The notes under the pieces were generated by a model that saw nothing but the letters and a program-made list of their open reading frames with translations, had not been told where the DNA came from and did not search any database. Below, piece by piece: positions 1 to 8,346 of a DNA stretch of 64,000 bases (position 1 is the first letter of the stretch; every line of letters starts with the position of its first letter). Position numbers and translations under genes: made by a program. Source of the DNA: Lutacidiplasma sp049802875 (GTDB taxonomy: Archaea > Thermoplasmatota > Thermoplasmata > Lutacidiplasmatales > UBA184); assembly GCA_049802875.1 (NCBI GenBank), contig JBARNH010000018.1:23065-87064 (forward strand). Reading direction: 5' to 3'.

Positions 1-91
1 TCGCGCGGGCCTCGACGAGGAGCTCGCTGAGGACCCAGGTCGTGCAGCCCCCTTGGGGGCTATCCGTGTCGTCGATCCCGACCCAGATCGT
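1..91 (-). CDS. tiaS: tRNA(Ile2) 2-agmatinylcytidine synthetase TiaS, N-terminal fragment (runs off the window)
   Basis: TiaS modifies the wobble cytidine of archaeal tRNA-Ile2 with agmatine so that it reads AUA. Only the first 30 or so codons are here. They contain IWVGIDDTDSPQGGCTTW, the characteristic N-terminal motif of TiaS. The frame is the same as that of the upstream korB gene, directly after its TAA. No ATG, GTG or TTG occurs in frame between that stop and the motif. The best-placed initiator is ACG at 91-89, six bases after GAGGAG at 103-98, and it would start the protein about five residues before GIDD, as in homologues. Family identity is firm; the start is inferred. Confidence 0.72.
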
Positions 92-145
92 CCCACGCTC
101 CTCGGCGGCCCAACGCCGGGTCCGAGATGAACGGAGCGGAAACCG

Positions 146-1012
146 TTAGGCGACGCTGGCGAGGAGCTTTTGGTACGCCGCGAGGTTGGGTTCGAGCGAG
201 ATCTCGGAACGAGCGGGGCCCTTCATCTCGCCGAGCAGCTTCGCTTCGAGACCCGCCCTCATCACTTCCTTGGGCCGATGCATTACCCCGATCGGGATCT
301 TCCCGGCCTCCGTCGTATCGAGGTAGAGGCGGAACATCGTCTTCCGGTCGGTCGGGTCGTACCCGTCCAGCTTCGAGACGTCCACGACCTTCTCGCGCCA
401 GAGCTTGTACGTGTCGTTGTACGTCACGCACGGCGAGAGGTCCTCCACGAAGGCGAATCCGCGGTTCTCGTGATTGAACCGGATCGCTTCCTCCAAGACC
501 GTCGTCATCGTCTTCGGGTCCCCCGAGAACGTGCGCGCGATGAAGTTCGGCGCGGGGATCGAGAGCGCGCTCAAGATCGCGTCGAACGGCGACTCCACGT
601 TCCCTTCGAATCCGATCTGGCTCGTCGGGGACGGTTGCCCCTTCGTGAGCCCGTACGTCTCGTTGTTCATGACGATGTAAAGGATCGAGGCGTTCTTCTT
701 GAACGCGTGCATGAAGTGGCCCATCCCGATCGCGTAGCCGTCGCCGTCCCCGCCCGCCGCGACGACGGTCAACGAGGGGTTGGCGAGCTTGACCCCCACG
801 GCCTGTGCGAGGAGTCGTCCGTGCAGGGCGTGAATGCCGTTCACCTCGAGGAAGTTGTGGATCGATCCGGAGCATCCGATCCCACCCACGAGCACGAGGT
901 CGTGCGTCGGGATCTTGAGGTTGGCCGCCGCCTTCTTGACCGCCGCCAGGAGGCTGAAGTCGCCGCACCCCGGGCACCAGATCGGCGGAACGGGCTTCGC
1001 CGATTGCACCAT
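146..1012 (-). CDS. korB: 2-oxoacid:ferredoxin oxidoreductase, beta subunit
   Basis: This TPP-binding subunit of a 2-oxoacid:ferredoxin oxidoreductase acts on 2-oxoglutarate, pyruvate or related acids, producing acyl-CoA, CO2 and reduced ferredoxin. The 288-residue protein has the CPGCGDF motif at 13-19, which supplies Fe-S ligands, the TPP/Mg site GGDGD at 87-91, and NNETYGLTKGQ at 116-126. It ends one base before the gene for the gamma-alpha subunit, so the two are one transcript. Substrate cannot be fixed from sequence; 2-oxoglutarate is favoured because sucCD is in the same window, but that is inference. Confidence 0.93.
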   Translation of the reverse strand: MVQSAKPVPPIWCPGCGDFSLLAAVKKAAANLKIPTHDLVLVGGIGCSGSIHNFLEVNGIHALHGRLLAQAVGVKLANPSLTVVAAGGDGDGYAIGMGHFMHAFKKNASILYIVMNNETYGLTKGQPSPTSQIGFEGNVESPFDAILSALSIPAPNFIARTFSGDPKTMTTVLEEAIRFNHENRGFAFVEDLSPCVTYNDTYKLWREKVVDVSKLDGYDPTDRKTMFRLYLDTTEAGKIPIGVMHRPKEVMRAGLEAKLLGEMKGPARSEISLEPNLAAYQKLLASVA

Positions 1013-1013
1013 C

Positions 1014-2807
1014 TCAGGCGACCTCCTTCACTTCGGAAATGATCTGAGGGGTGCGGAAAGTGTATCCGTCGTACTTGAGGATCGAGCGGAGCTTCGCGTG
1101 GTGCCAGGGAAGGAACTCCCGGAGCAGCCGTGCGAACTGCCCGGTATAATTGTGCTCCACCACGTACGCCACGTCGACCCCTTTCAAGAACGGGTCGAGT
1201 TCGGCGACCGGCACTGGATAGAGCGTACGGGCTTGCAGATATCGGGTCTTGACACCCCGCGCGGCGAGGATCGACTGGGTCTCGCGGATCGGTCCGGACG
1301 TGCTTCCGTAACCGATGAACCCGATCTTCGCGTCCGGGTCACCGAACAGTCGGGAGGGAGGAAGCTCTTCCTGCGCCTGGACCATCTTGCCCATTCGCTT
1401 CTTCATCATCCGAATCCGATTGCCGGTATTGACCGAGACATGTCCCCACTCATCGTGCTCGTTGCCGGTGATCTCCGCCCACAATCCGGGGGTACCGGGG
1501 GGCGCATACGGGCTCACCCCATCGTCGGTGAACCGGTACGCCTTGTATTCAGTGAGCGTGGACGCGTCCTCCGAGGTCAGGCGCTTTCCCCGATCGACGC
1601 GGACCGGCCCAATGTCGAACCGGGGGCTCGTGGTGGTGTTCTGGCAGAGCGCTTGATCGAGCAGGAGGATCACGGGGACACGCCATCGTTCGGCCAGGTT
1701 CAGCGCGTCGACGGTGAGGCCGAAGCAGTCCTCCGGGGTCGCCGGGGCGATCACAAATCTCGGGTACTCCCCGTGACCGAGATTGACGAGGTGGGAGAGG
1801 TCGGATTGCTCGTGACGCGTGGGCTGGCCGGTGCTGGGTCCCACCCGTTGGCAGTCGGCGACGACGATCGGGATCTCCGCGGTGCCCGCGTGGCCGATTC
1901 CCTCCGTCATCAAGGAGAGTCCCGGGCCGCTGGTCGAGGTCATCACGCGGGCCCCGGCGTAGGCCGCGCCCATGATCATGTTGACGGCGGCCAGCTCATC
2001 CTCGGCCTGTCGGACGACGCCGCCGAAGGCGGGGAGATATCGCTGCAGGTACTCCATCACCTCCGTGGCCGGTGTGATCGGATAACCGGCGAAGAATCGC
2101 CCGCCGCCCACGACAAATCCGAGGGCGACGGCCTGGTTGCCCGTCGTGAGGATCAGGTCGTGGGCGTCGCCCTCGACTACCGAGAACCGCCCCGCGACCC
2201 CCGGCGTCTCGAGCGCCGCCTTGCGACCGATCTCCAACGCTTTGAGGTTCTTCTCGAGGGCCTCGCCGCCTCGGCGCTTGAACCGCTCCTCGATGACCTC
2301 GCGAGTCTTCGCGGGGTCAAATCCGAGCAGGACCGAGAGCGCGCCGTAGGCCGCCGTGTTCTTGAAGATCGGTTGGCCGAGCGGCCCCCCGACCAGCGTA
2401 GCGAACGGGAAGCCGGACGAATTGGGAAGGTCGACGTGAAAACTCGTGGAATCATAGATTACGTAGCCGTGGGCCGCGAGTTCCGTCTTCCCCATCTCCA
2501 CCGCCTCGTTATCGAACGCCACGAGGACGTCGACTTCCGGCTTCACGGTGGAAATCGGGTCCCGCGACGCGCGGACGGAAGCGTCGGCATGCCCCCCCCG
2601 AATTCGAGAGAGCACATTGCGCGACGTGTACACATAGAGGCCGCACTTCCGGAAGTACCGGCCGAGCAGGTCCGAGACGGTCAGGGTCCCGTCGCCGCCC
2701 TGCCCGCCGATCATGACGCTCAGGTCGGAGAGCTCTGCGGGGAGGTGTTGGCCCGCCGGCCCGGCCTCGGTGGCGAGGGTGGTGGTGCGTGCAGCAGGGG
2801 TCGTCAT
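1014..2807 (-). CDS. korA: 2-oxoacid:ferredoxin oxidoreductase, fused gamma-alpha subunit
   Basis: This is the catalytic partner of the beta subunit. The 597-residue chain fuses the gamma domain (GGQGGDG at 34-40, residues about 25-200) to the alpha or PP domain from about residue 215, which carries the YPITP motif and STSGPGLSLM. This two-subunit layout is usual for archaeal KorAB and OforAB enzymes. A TATA-like CTTAAATA on the minus strand (2869-2862) lies about 59 nt before the ATG, implying a leader of about 30 nt. The gene is divergent from the amino-acid biosynthesis operon at 2968. Confidence 0.93.
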   Translation of the reverse strand: MTTPAARTTTLATEAGPAGQHLPAELSDLSVMIGGQGGDGTLTVSDLLGRYFRKCGLYVYTSRNVLSRIRGGHADASVRASRDPISTVKPEVDVLVAFDNEAVEMGKTELAAHGYVIYDSTSFHVDLPNSSGFPFATLVGGPLGQPIFKNTAAYGALSVLLGFDPAKTREVIEERFKRRGGEALEKNLKALEIGRKAALETPGVAGRFSVVEGDAHDLILTTGNQAVALGFVVGGGRFFAGYPITPATEVMEYLQRYLPAFGGVVRQAEDELAAVNMIMGAAYAGARVMTSTSGPGLSLMTEGIGHAGTAEIPIVVADCQRVGPSTGQPTRHEQSDLSHLVNLGHGEYPRFVIAPATPEDCFGLTVDALNLAERWRVPVILLLDQALCQNTTTSPRFDIGPVRVDRGKRLTSEDASTLTEYKAYRFTDDGVSPYAPPGTPGLWAEITGNEHDEWGHVSVNTGNRIRMMKKRMGKMVQAQEELPPSRLFGDPDAKIGFIGYGSTSGPIRETQSILAARGVKTRYLQARTLYPVPVAELDPFLKGVDVAYVVEHNYTGQFARLLREFLPWHHAKLRSILKYDGYTFRTPQIISEVKEVA

Positions 2808-2861
2808 AGGTCACCAGAAACGGATCGTAAGCGCCGTGCACCCGGTTTGAGAACTGGAGCG

Positions 2862-2869
2862 TATTTAAG
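2862..2869 (-). promoter_or_regulatory. TATA box for korAB
   Basis: Minus-strand CTTAAATA is the only AT-rich element in the GC-rich 160-nt divergent gap between korA and the synthase gene. It lies about 59 nt from the korA start, giving a predicted leader of about 30 nt. Confidence 0.5.
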
Positions 2870-2904
2870 GAGTCACGCCGGGAAAACGCCGGAACGACGG
2901 TGTC

Positions 2905-2920
2905 GGGACCGGTGGGTCCC
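2905..2920. promoter_or_regulatory. Inverted repeat between divergent promoters, candidate operator
   Basis: GGGACC-GGTG-GGTCCC is a perfect 6-bp inverted repeat with a 4-nt spacer. It sits between the korA TATA element (2862-2869) and a weaker plus-strand element CTAAACGTTA (2932-2941) upstream of the synthase start at 2968. Placement just upstream of the plus-strand TATA suits an archaeal activator or repressor site, such as an Lrp-type site. Chance occurrence in GC-rich DNA is possible. Confidence 0.3.
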
Positions 2921-2967
2921 GGTGGGGTCGCCTAAACGTTATTGCGGGCGAGCGGGTAGAACCCGGA

Positions 2968-4215
2968 ATGGCGGAGCCCCGCCTCGTCGAGAACTACCAT
3001 CCGCAAACCGCGGGGGAGCGAAGAATCCCCGGGTCGATCGAGTTCTGGGACGAGACCCTTCGGGACGGCGAACAGACCCCCGGCGTCCATTTCTCTCCGG
3101 AAGAGAAGCTCGAGGTCGCGACGGTCCTCTCGGAAATCGGGATCTCCGTGGTGAACGCGGGGATCCCCGTCGTCTCCGAGGAAGAGGCGCGAGCCGTTCG
3201 TCTCGTCGCCTCCGCCGGCCTCAAGGCGCACATTCTGGCCGCCGCTCGTACCGTGCCCGCGGATGTCGATGCGGTCATTCGAAGCGGGGTCACGCACATC
3301 GCGATCTTCGTCGCCGCGAGCCAAGTCCACCTGAAGTACAAACTTCGGATGACCCAGGAGGAGGTACGCACCGCCTCCCTCGCGGCGGTTCGGCAGGCGA
3401 AGGACGCGGGCCTCCACGTCGCCTTCGTGACGGAAGATACCGTCCGTGCACCGTTCGACTTCGTCGAGCGACTCTACCGGGACGTCCAAGAAGCCGGCGC
3501 GGACCGATTGGTGGTCGCGGATACGGTCGGCATCATGACCCCCCTCACGTTCCGCTGGTATCTCACCGAATTCCAGCGCCGGGTACGGCCGAAGGACCTC
3601 TCGGTCCACTGCCACAATGACTTCGGCCTCGCGGCGGCGAACACGCTCACGGCGATCGAATGCGGGGCCCGGGCGCCTCACGTGTGCGTGAACGGGCTCG
3701 GGGAACGGGCGGGGAATGCCTCGCTCGAGGAGGTCGTCGTCGAGCTCGAGGCCCTCTACGGAGTGCCTACGGGAATTCGAACGGAGCGGCTGACCGAGCT
3801 TTCCCGATTGGTCGAGGAACTCTCAGGGATTCCGGTGGCGCCGAATAAGGCCCTCGTCGGATACAACGCGTTCTCCCATGAGGCGGGGATCCATACTCAC
3901 GGTATCCTCGCGAACACGCTGACGTATGAGCCGCTGCAGCCCGACGTCGTCGGGGCGCGTCGCCAGATGATCCTGGGCAAGCACACCGGGAAGGCCGCGG
4001 TCGTCGAGAAACTGAAGGAACGCGGCCTCACCGCACCTGACCCGCTCCTCCTCGAGTTGCTCCAGCGGGTGAAGACCGGTACCGAGTCGCGCTCGAAAGC
4101 CGACCTCCACCGCTTCCTCCGGGAGTACCGACAGCTTTTCGAGCGGCCCGGCCTATCCGATGAGGAGTTCTGGACGATGGTCGACGCGGTGGGGATCGGA
4201 GCGGTCCGGGCATGA
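2968..4215 (+). CDS. Homocitrate synthase / 2-isopropylmalate synthase family protein (AksA/NifV-like length)
   Basis: This DRE-TIM metallolyase condenses acetyl-CoA with a 2-oxoacid. The catalytic DETLRDGEQTPG motif is at 28-39, metal ligands are at H214 and H216 (HCHND), and GERAGNA follows. At 415 residues it lacks the C-terminal LeuA allosteric domain seen in proteins of about 500 residues, which points to homocitrate synthase (AksA/NifV type) over leucine synthase or citramalate synthase. The next three genes could carry the product to 2-oxoadipate or to 2-oxoisocaproate. The stop overlaps the next start (ATGA). A weak TATA about 30 nt upstream suggests a leaderless message. Confidence 0.85.
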   Translation: MAEPRLVENYHPQTAGERRIPGSIEFWDETLRDGEQTPGVHFSPEEKLEVATVLSEIGISVVNAGIPVVSEEEARAVRLVASAGLKAHILAAARTVPADVDAVIRSGVTHIAIFVAASQVHLKYKLRMTQEEVRTASLAAVRQAKDAGLHVAFVTEDTVRAPFDFVERLYRDVQEAGADRLVVADTVGIMTPLTFRWYLTEFQRRVRPKDLSVHCHNDFGLAAANTLTAIECGARAPHVCVNGLGERAGNASLEEVVVELEALYGVPTGIRTERLTELSRLVEELSGIPVAPNKALVGYNAFSHEAGIHTHGILANTLTYEPLQPDVVGARRQMILGKHTGKAAVVEKLKERGLTAPDPLLLELLQRVKTGTESRSKADLHRFLREYRQLFERPGLSDEEFWTMVDAVGIGAVRA

Positions 4216-5495
4216 GCGGCTCCAACGGCCACGGGCTCACGCTCGCCGAAAAGGTCCTCGCACGCGCCTCCGGTTCCGAGCGGGTCGTTCCGGGGGAGAT
4301 TATCGAGGGGAACGTCGACCTCGCGATGATGCACGAGCAGGGCGCTCAGACCGTCGGGCCGTTCCATCAGATGGGGGCCGAGAAGGTGTGGGACCCCGAG
4401 CGGGTGGTCATCGCGATCGATCACTGGGTACCGGCCTCCACCGAGGGGGCGGCGGTCTTGCACCGGATCCTTCGAAAATTCGCCGCCGAGACGAATCTTC
4501 CCCACTTCTACGATGTGGGACGGCACGGCATATGTCACCAGATCCTGGCCGAGAACGGCTGGGTGGTTCCCGGCGACCTCGCGGTCGGCACGGATTCCCA
4601 CACCAACATGCTGGGGGCGATGGGCGCCGTCGCGACGGGGATTGGTCCAACCGAGATGGCCGCGGTGCTCGCGCTGGGCCGACTCTGGCTCAAGGTTCCG
4701 CCCACCATCCAAATACGGGTCCACGGAACGTTCGGCCCCGGGGTCACGGCGAAGGACCTCGTGCTGCGCATCCTCGGGGAGATCAGGACCACGGGCGCGA
4801 CGTACAAGGCGGTCGAGTACTCCGGACCCGCGATCGGGGCCCTCTCGATGCCGGAGCGGTTCACGATCTGCAACATGACGACCGAGATGGGCGCTAAGTG
4901 CGGCATGGTCGCGCCCGATCAGAAGACGTTCGATTATCTCGCCAAGATCGCGAAGCACCCGATGCATCCGCTCCAGCCGGACCCCGACGCCCAGTACGAG
5001 CGCGTGATCGACATCGACGTCGATGGGATGCCTCCGATGGTCGCGTGCCCGTACTCGCCGGACAATGTCCGGCCGCTCCCCGACGTCGCTCGCGAGCACG
5101 TCAAGGTCGACCAGGTGTTCCTGGGGTCCTGCACGAACGCGCGGATCGAAGACCTCCGGGAGGGCGCCGCGCTGATGAAGGGACGCCAGGTCGCGAAGGG
5201 GGTACGATTCATCGTCTCGCCCGCTTCGACCGCCATCTACGATCAGTGCCTCAAGGAGGGGATCATTCAGACGTTCACGGACGCGGGGGCCGTGTTCACC
5301 AACTCCAGCTGCTCGGCGTGCTTTGGCGGCAATATGGGGATCCTCGCCCCGGACGAAGTGTGCGCGTCTTCGTCGAACCGGAACTTCCCCGGCCGGATGG
5401 GGGCGAAGGAGGCCCGAATCTACCTCATGTCCCCGGCCGCGACGGTCGCGGCGGCGATTCGAGGTGAGGTCACCGACCACCGGGAGTTCCTCTAG
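4212..5495 (+). CDS. 3-isopropylmalate dehydratase / homoaconitase large subunit
   Basis: This is the large subunit of an aconitase-type dehydratase that isomerises the synthase product through a 4Fe-4S cluster. It has 427 residues, normal for the archaeal LeuC/AksD/LysT group. The three cluster cysteines are C307 (GSCTNAR), C367 and C370 (SSCSACFGG), and the GTDSHTNMLG active-site loop is at about 128-137. It overlaps the synthase gene by 4 nt and is followed after 12 nt by the small subunit. Isopropylmalate and homoaconitate as substrates cannot be separated by eye. Confidence 0.92.
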   Translation: MSGSNGHGLTLAEKVLARASGSERVVPGEIIEGNVDLAMMHEQGAQTVGPFHQMGAEKVWDPERVVIAIDHWVPASTEGAAVLHRILRKFAAETNLPHFYDVGRHGICHQILAENGWVVPGDLAVGTDSHTNMLGAMGAVATGIGPTEMAAVLALGRLWLKVPPTIQIRVHGTFGPGVTAKDLVLRILGEIRTTGATYKAVEYSGPAIGALSMPERFTICNMTTEMGAKCGMVAPDQKTFDYLAKIAKHPMHPLQPDPDAQYERVIDIDVDGMPPMVACPYSPDNVRPLPDVAREHVKVDQVFLGSCTNARIEDLREGAALMKGRQVAKGVRFIVSPASTAIYDQCLKEGIIQTFTDAGAVFTNSSCSACFGGNMGILAPDEVCASSSNRNFPGRMGAKEARIYLMSPAATVAAAIRGEVTDHREFL

Positions 5496-5507
5496 GGAGG
5501 CGCTGGG

Positions 5508-6035
5508 GTGAAGGACGTCATCGAAGGCCGGGTCTGGACGCTCGGACGTGACGTCGACACCGACGGAATCATCTCGGGGAAGTACCTCACGATCATCGAT
5601 CCCGAAGAGCTCAAGAAGCACGTCTTCGAGATCGCGCTCCCGGAATTCGCGAAGGAGGCCCGTCCCGGAGACATTCTCGTCGCCGACGAGAACTTCGGTT
5701 CGGGCTCGAGCCGCGAGCACGCCCCGCAAGCGATGAAGGCGATCGGGGTCGGGGCCGTCGTTGCGGATTCGTTCGCGCGGATCTTCTTCCGCAACGCGAT
5801 CAATCTCGGCCTTCCGACCGTGGAGGCGAGAGGGGTGCGCGCGATCTTCGAGAAGGGCGATACGGCCCGTATCGAGATGCGGGCGGGCCGGATCACGAAC
5901 CTCCGCACCGGCGCGACGGTGACGTTCCCTCCGCTGCCCCCTCACCTCCTGGGTCTCCTCGACGCGGGCGGGCTGGTCGAGAAGGTGCGCACCGAGCTCG
6001 AAGCCCGCCGGGCGTCGGCCGCGGCCCCTCCATGA
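5508..6035 (+). CDS. 3-isopropylmalate dehydratase / homoaconitase small subunit
   Basis: This swivelling domain partners the large subunit. It is 175 residues long with a GTG start preceded by GGGAGG. The conserved NFGSGSSREH is at 62-71. The substrate-specificity loop near residues 25-32 reads KYLTIIDP. In this family that loop decides between isopropylmalate and homoaconitate-type substrates. It lacks the Arg described for the broad homoaconitase of Methanocaldococcus, so specificity stays open. The stop overlaps the dehydrogenase start by 4 nt. Confidence 0.9.
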   Translation: MKDVIEGRVWTLGRDVDTDGIISGKYLTIIDPEELKKHVFEIALPEFAKEARPGDILVADENFGSGSSREHAPQAMKAIGVGAVVADSFARIFFRNAINLGLPTVEARGVRAIFEKGDTARIEMRAGRITNLRTGATVTFPPLPPHLLGLLDAGGLVEKVRTELEARRASAAAPP

Positions 6036-7165
6036 AGGACGCCGGATACGAGGTCGCGGTCTTTCCCGGCGACGGGACGGGACCGGAGGTCGTCCGCGAG
6101 GGGATCAAGATCCTCGACGTGCTCGCCGAAGGCGGGCCCGCCCCGTGGCGGGTCACGGAGTATCCGGGCGGCGGACAGTACTTCCTCAAGACCGGGCGGG
6201 AGTGGGAACCCGAGGGAGAGGATGCGGCCCACCGGGCGGATGCGATACTGCTGGGCGCCGTCGGATGGCCCGGTGCTATGCTCTCGAACGGGGACATCGC
6301 GGGGCGCGCGCTCGTGCTCGGGCTTCGCGAGTCACTGGACCTCTTCGCGAACGTCCGACCGTGTCGACTGTATCCGGGAGTGAAACACCGGATCAGCGGG
6401 GAATACCGCGAGGTGTGGGCCCCGAAGAACGTCGATATGGTGATCGTCCGGGAGAACACCGAGGACCTCTACACACCCGCGCGGGGCCGGCTTCGGCGGG
6501 CAGGCGAGACCGAGGTCGCGATCGACACTCGCGTCATCACCCGGAAGGGGGCCGAGCGTGTCGTGCGCTACGCGTTCGACATCGCGCGGGCGCGCGGACG
6601 CGGAGCCCCGGAGGACGGGGTTCGGCGCGTCACCTGCGTCGATAAGGCGAACGTCATGGAGGGGTGTCGGTTCTTCCGGGAGACTTTCGACCGCGTCGGG
6701 GCCGAATACCCCGAGATCGAACGCGATTACGCGTACGTCGATGCGTTCACTCAATGGATGATCCGCAACCCCGAACGGTACAACGTGGTCGTCGCGACGA
6801 ACATGATGGGCGACATCATCACCGACCTCGCGTCGGTGCTCCAGGGGGGGATGGGGTTCGCCTCCGGCGGCAACATCGGCAGCCAGCACGCCATGTTCGA
6901 GCCCGTGCACGGCAGTGCGCCGAAGTACGCCGGCAAGAATCAAGTGAACCCGTTCGCGACCTTCTTTGCCGTGGAGCAGTTGCTGCGATGGATCGGAGAC
7001 CGTCATTCGGACCGTCGGTTGGCCGAGAGCGCGGACCGGCTGGAGCTGGCGATCGCGACCGTCCTGAAGGGCGGTCAGGCCCGAACCTACGACCAGGGCG
7101 GTACGGTCAGCACCAGCGGAGCGGGCGACCTGCTCTCGGTCGCGCTCCGCTCGGAGGCTCGATGA
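6032..7165 (+). CDS. 3-isopropylmalate / homoisocitrate / isocitrate-type dehydrogenase
   Basis: This beta-decarboxylating dehydrogenase oxidises the 2-hydroxy acid made by the preceding dehydratase to a 2-oxoacid with loss of CO2. It is 377 residues with GDGTGPEV at 13-20, a RESLDLFANVRP stretch in which the family arginines bind substrate, an ENTEDLY segment, catalytic Lys/Asp motifs (DKANV, DAFTQ) and the cofactor-site motif EPVHGSAPKYAGK. Position as fourth gene of the synthase-dehydratase operon gives its role as last step of the carbon-chain extension. Substrate could be 3-isopropylmalate or homoisocitrate. Confidence 0.88.
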   Translation: MKDAGYEVAVFPGDGTGPEVVREGIKILDVLAEGGPAPWRVTEYPGGGQYFLKTGREWEPEGEDAAHRADAILLGAVGWPGAMLSNGDIAGRALVLGLRESLDLFANVRPCRLYPGVKHRISGEYREVWAPKNVDMVIVRENTEDLYTPARGRLRRAGETEVAIDTRVITRKGAERVVRYAFDIARARGRGAPEDGVRRVTCVDKANVMEGCRFFRETFDRVGAEYPEIERDYAYVDAFTQWMIRNPERYNVVVATNMMGDIITDLASVLQGGMGFASGGNIGSQHAMFEPVHGSAPKYAGKNQVNPFATFFAVEQLLRWIGDRHSDRRLAESADRLELAIATVLKGGQARTYDQGGTVSTSGAGDLLSVALRSEAR

Positions 7166-8346
7166 ACGGCCGCTCGGTCGCCGTCGTCGGGGGCGTCACG
7201 ACCCCGTTCGGCGTCCGTCCGTCGACGTGGGCGGAGATGGCCCAAGAGGTCGGGGCGGCGCTCTTCCGGGCGGTCCCGGAACTCCGGGTCGAGGACGTCG
7301 ATTCCCTGTTCGTCGGCGCCGCGGAGCCGGAGCGATTCGCGTTCCAATCCCATGTGGCGCCGTTGGCCGCCGAGCAGATGGGGCTGAAGCCCCATCGGGT
7401 GATCCAGCGTACAGAGCTCGCGTGCGCTTCCGGCCAGGCGGCGATCCGATCGGCGTATGCGGCGATCGCCGCGGGCCTCTCCGACATCGCGGTCGCGGTG
7501 GGCGTCGAAAAAATGAACCTTCCCTCGATGGCCGAGGCGAACACGGCGATGGGGTGCGTCATGGACCGTCCGTGGGACGGACCCCACGGGGCGACCGCAC
7601 CGCCATTCTTCGCGATGGTGGCCCAGCGGCACATGCTCGAGTACGGTACCACGGAGGAGCAACTGGCGGCGGTCTCCGAGAAGAACCACCGGTTCGCGAA
7701 CTCGAACCCCCACGCGCAGTTCTACGAGAAGAAGTTCTCGAAGGAGAAACTCCTCCACTTGCCCATCGTCGCTCCCCCGCTGCGCCTCGGGGACTGTTCC
7801 TCGATGACCGATGGGGCCGCGGCCGTTGTGGTGGTCGCCGAGGAGTTCGCCCGGAGATACACCGAGACGCCGGCATGGATCCGGGGGACGGGCCAGTACT
7901 CGGACTTTCACAATCTTGCGAACGCCGGGTCCCTCACGGAGTGGGCCGGAATGAAGGTCGCGGCGCGGGAGGCCCTGCGCGGGGCGAAGATCGAGGCGGG
8001 CGACCTCGACCTCGCGGAGGTCCACGATTGCTTCACGATCTCCGAGATCATCGAATACGAGGCGCTCGGCGTGTGCCCTCCCGGGAAGGGAGGGGAGTTC
8101 GCGGCCGACGGGCGGGGGGATATCGGCGGCGACCTCGTCGTCAACCCTCGCGGCGGGCTCCTCGGTTGCGGCCATCCGTTGGGGGCGACCGGGATCGCTC
8201 AGGCGGTCGAAGTCTACCAACAGTTCGCGAAGGAGGTCCCCTCGTCCCGCCAGGTACCGGACCCCCGATGGGCGATGGTCCACAACCTCTCGGGTAGCGC
8301 GAACGTGCACTCGGTGATGGTCTACGGGGACCAAGGCGCCTCATGA
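7162..8346 (+). CDS. Thiolase-family protein (acetyl-CoA acetyltransferase, archaeal SCP2-like)
   Basis: The protein makes or cleaves 3-oxoacyl-CoA. It has 394 residues, with nucleophile C89 in ACASGQ, H288 in HDCFT and the GCGHPLGATG motif with H338. The ATG overlaps the dehydrogenase stop (ATGA), and the stop overlaps the next gene. Archaeal thiolases of this class work with a DUF35 OB-fold protein, found here directly downstream. In other archaea that pair forms a channelling complex with HMG-CoA synthase for mevalonate synthesis. No HMG-CoA synthase is in this window, so the pathway is inferred only. Confidence 0.88.
   Translation: MNGRSVAVVGGVTTPFGVRPSTWAEMAQEVGAALFRAVPELRVEDVDSLFVGAAEPERFAFQSHVAPLAAEQMGLKPHRVIQRTELACASGQAAIRSAYAAIAAGLSDIAVAVGVEKMNLPSMAEANTAMGCVMDRPWDGPHGATAPPFFAMVAQRHMLEYGTTEEQLAAVSEKNHRFANSNPHAQFYEKKFSKEKLLHLPIVAPPLRLGDCSSMTDGAAAVVVVAEEFARRYTETPAWIRGTGQYSDFHNLANAGSLTEWAGMKVAAREALRGAKIEAGDLDLAEVHDCFTISEIIEYEALGVCPPGKGGEFAADGRGDIGGDLVVNPRGGLLGCGHPLGATGIAQAVEVYQQFAKEVPSSRQVPDPRWAMVHNLSGSANVHSVMVYGDQGAS

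Noticed and set aside
834..3620. Open frame of 928 codons on the plus strand
   Set aside because: It lies antisense to korAB and out of frame over the synthase gene; composition is Arg/Gly/Pro-rich as expected for shadows in GC-rich DNA, with no domain.
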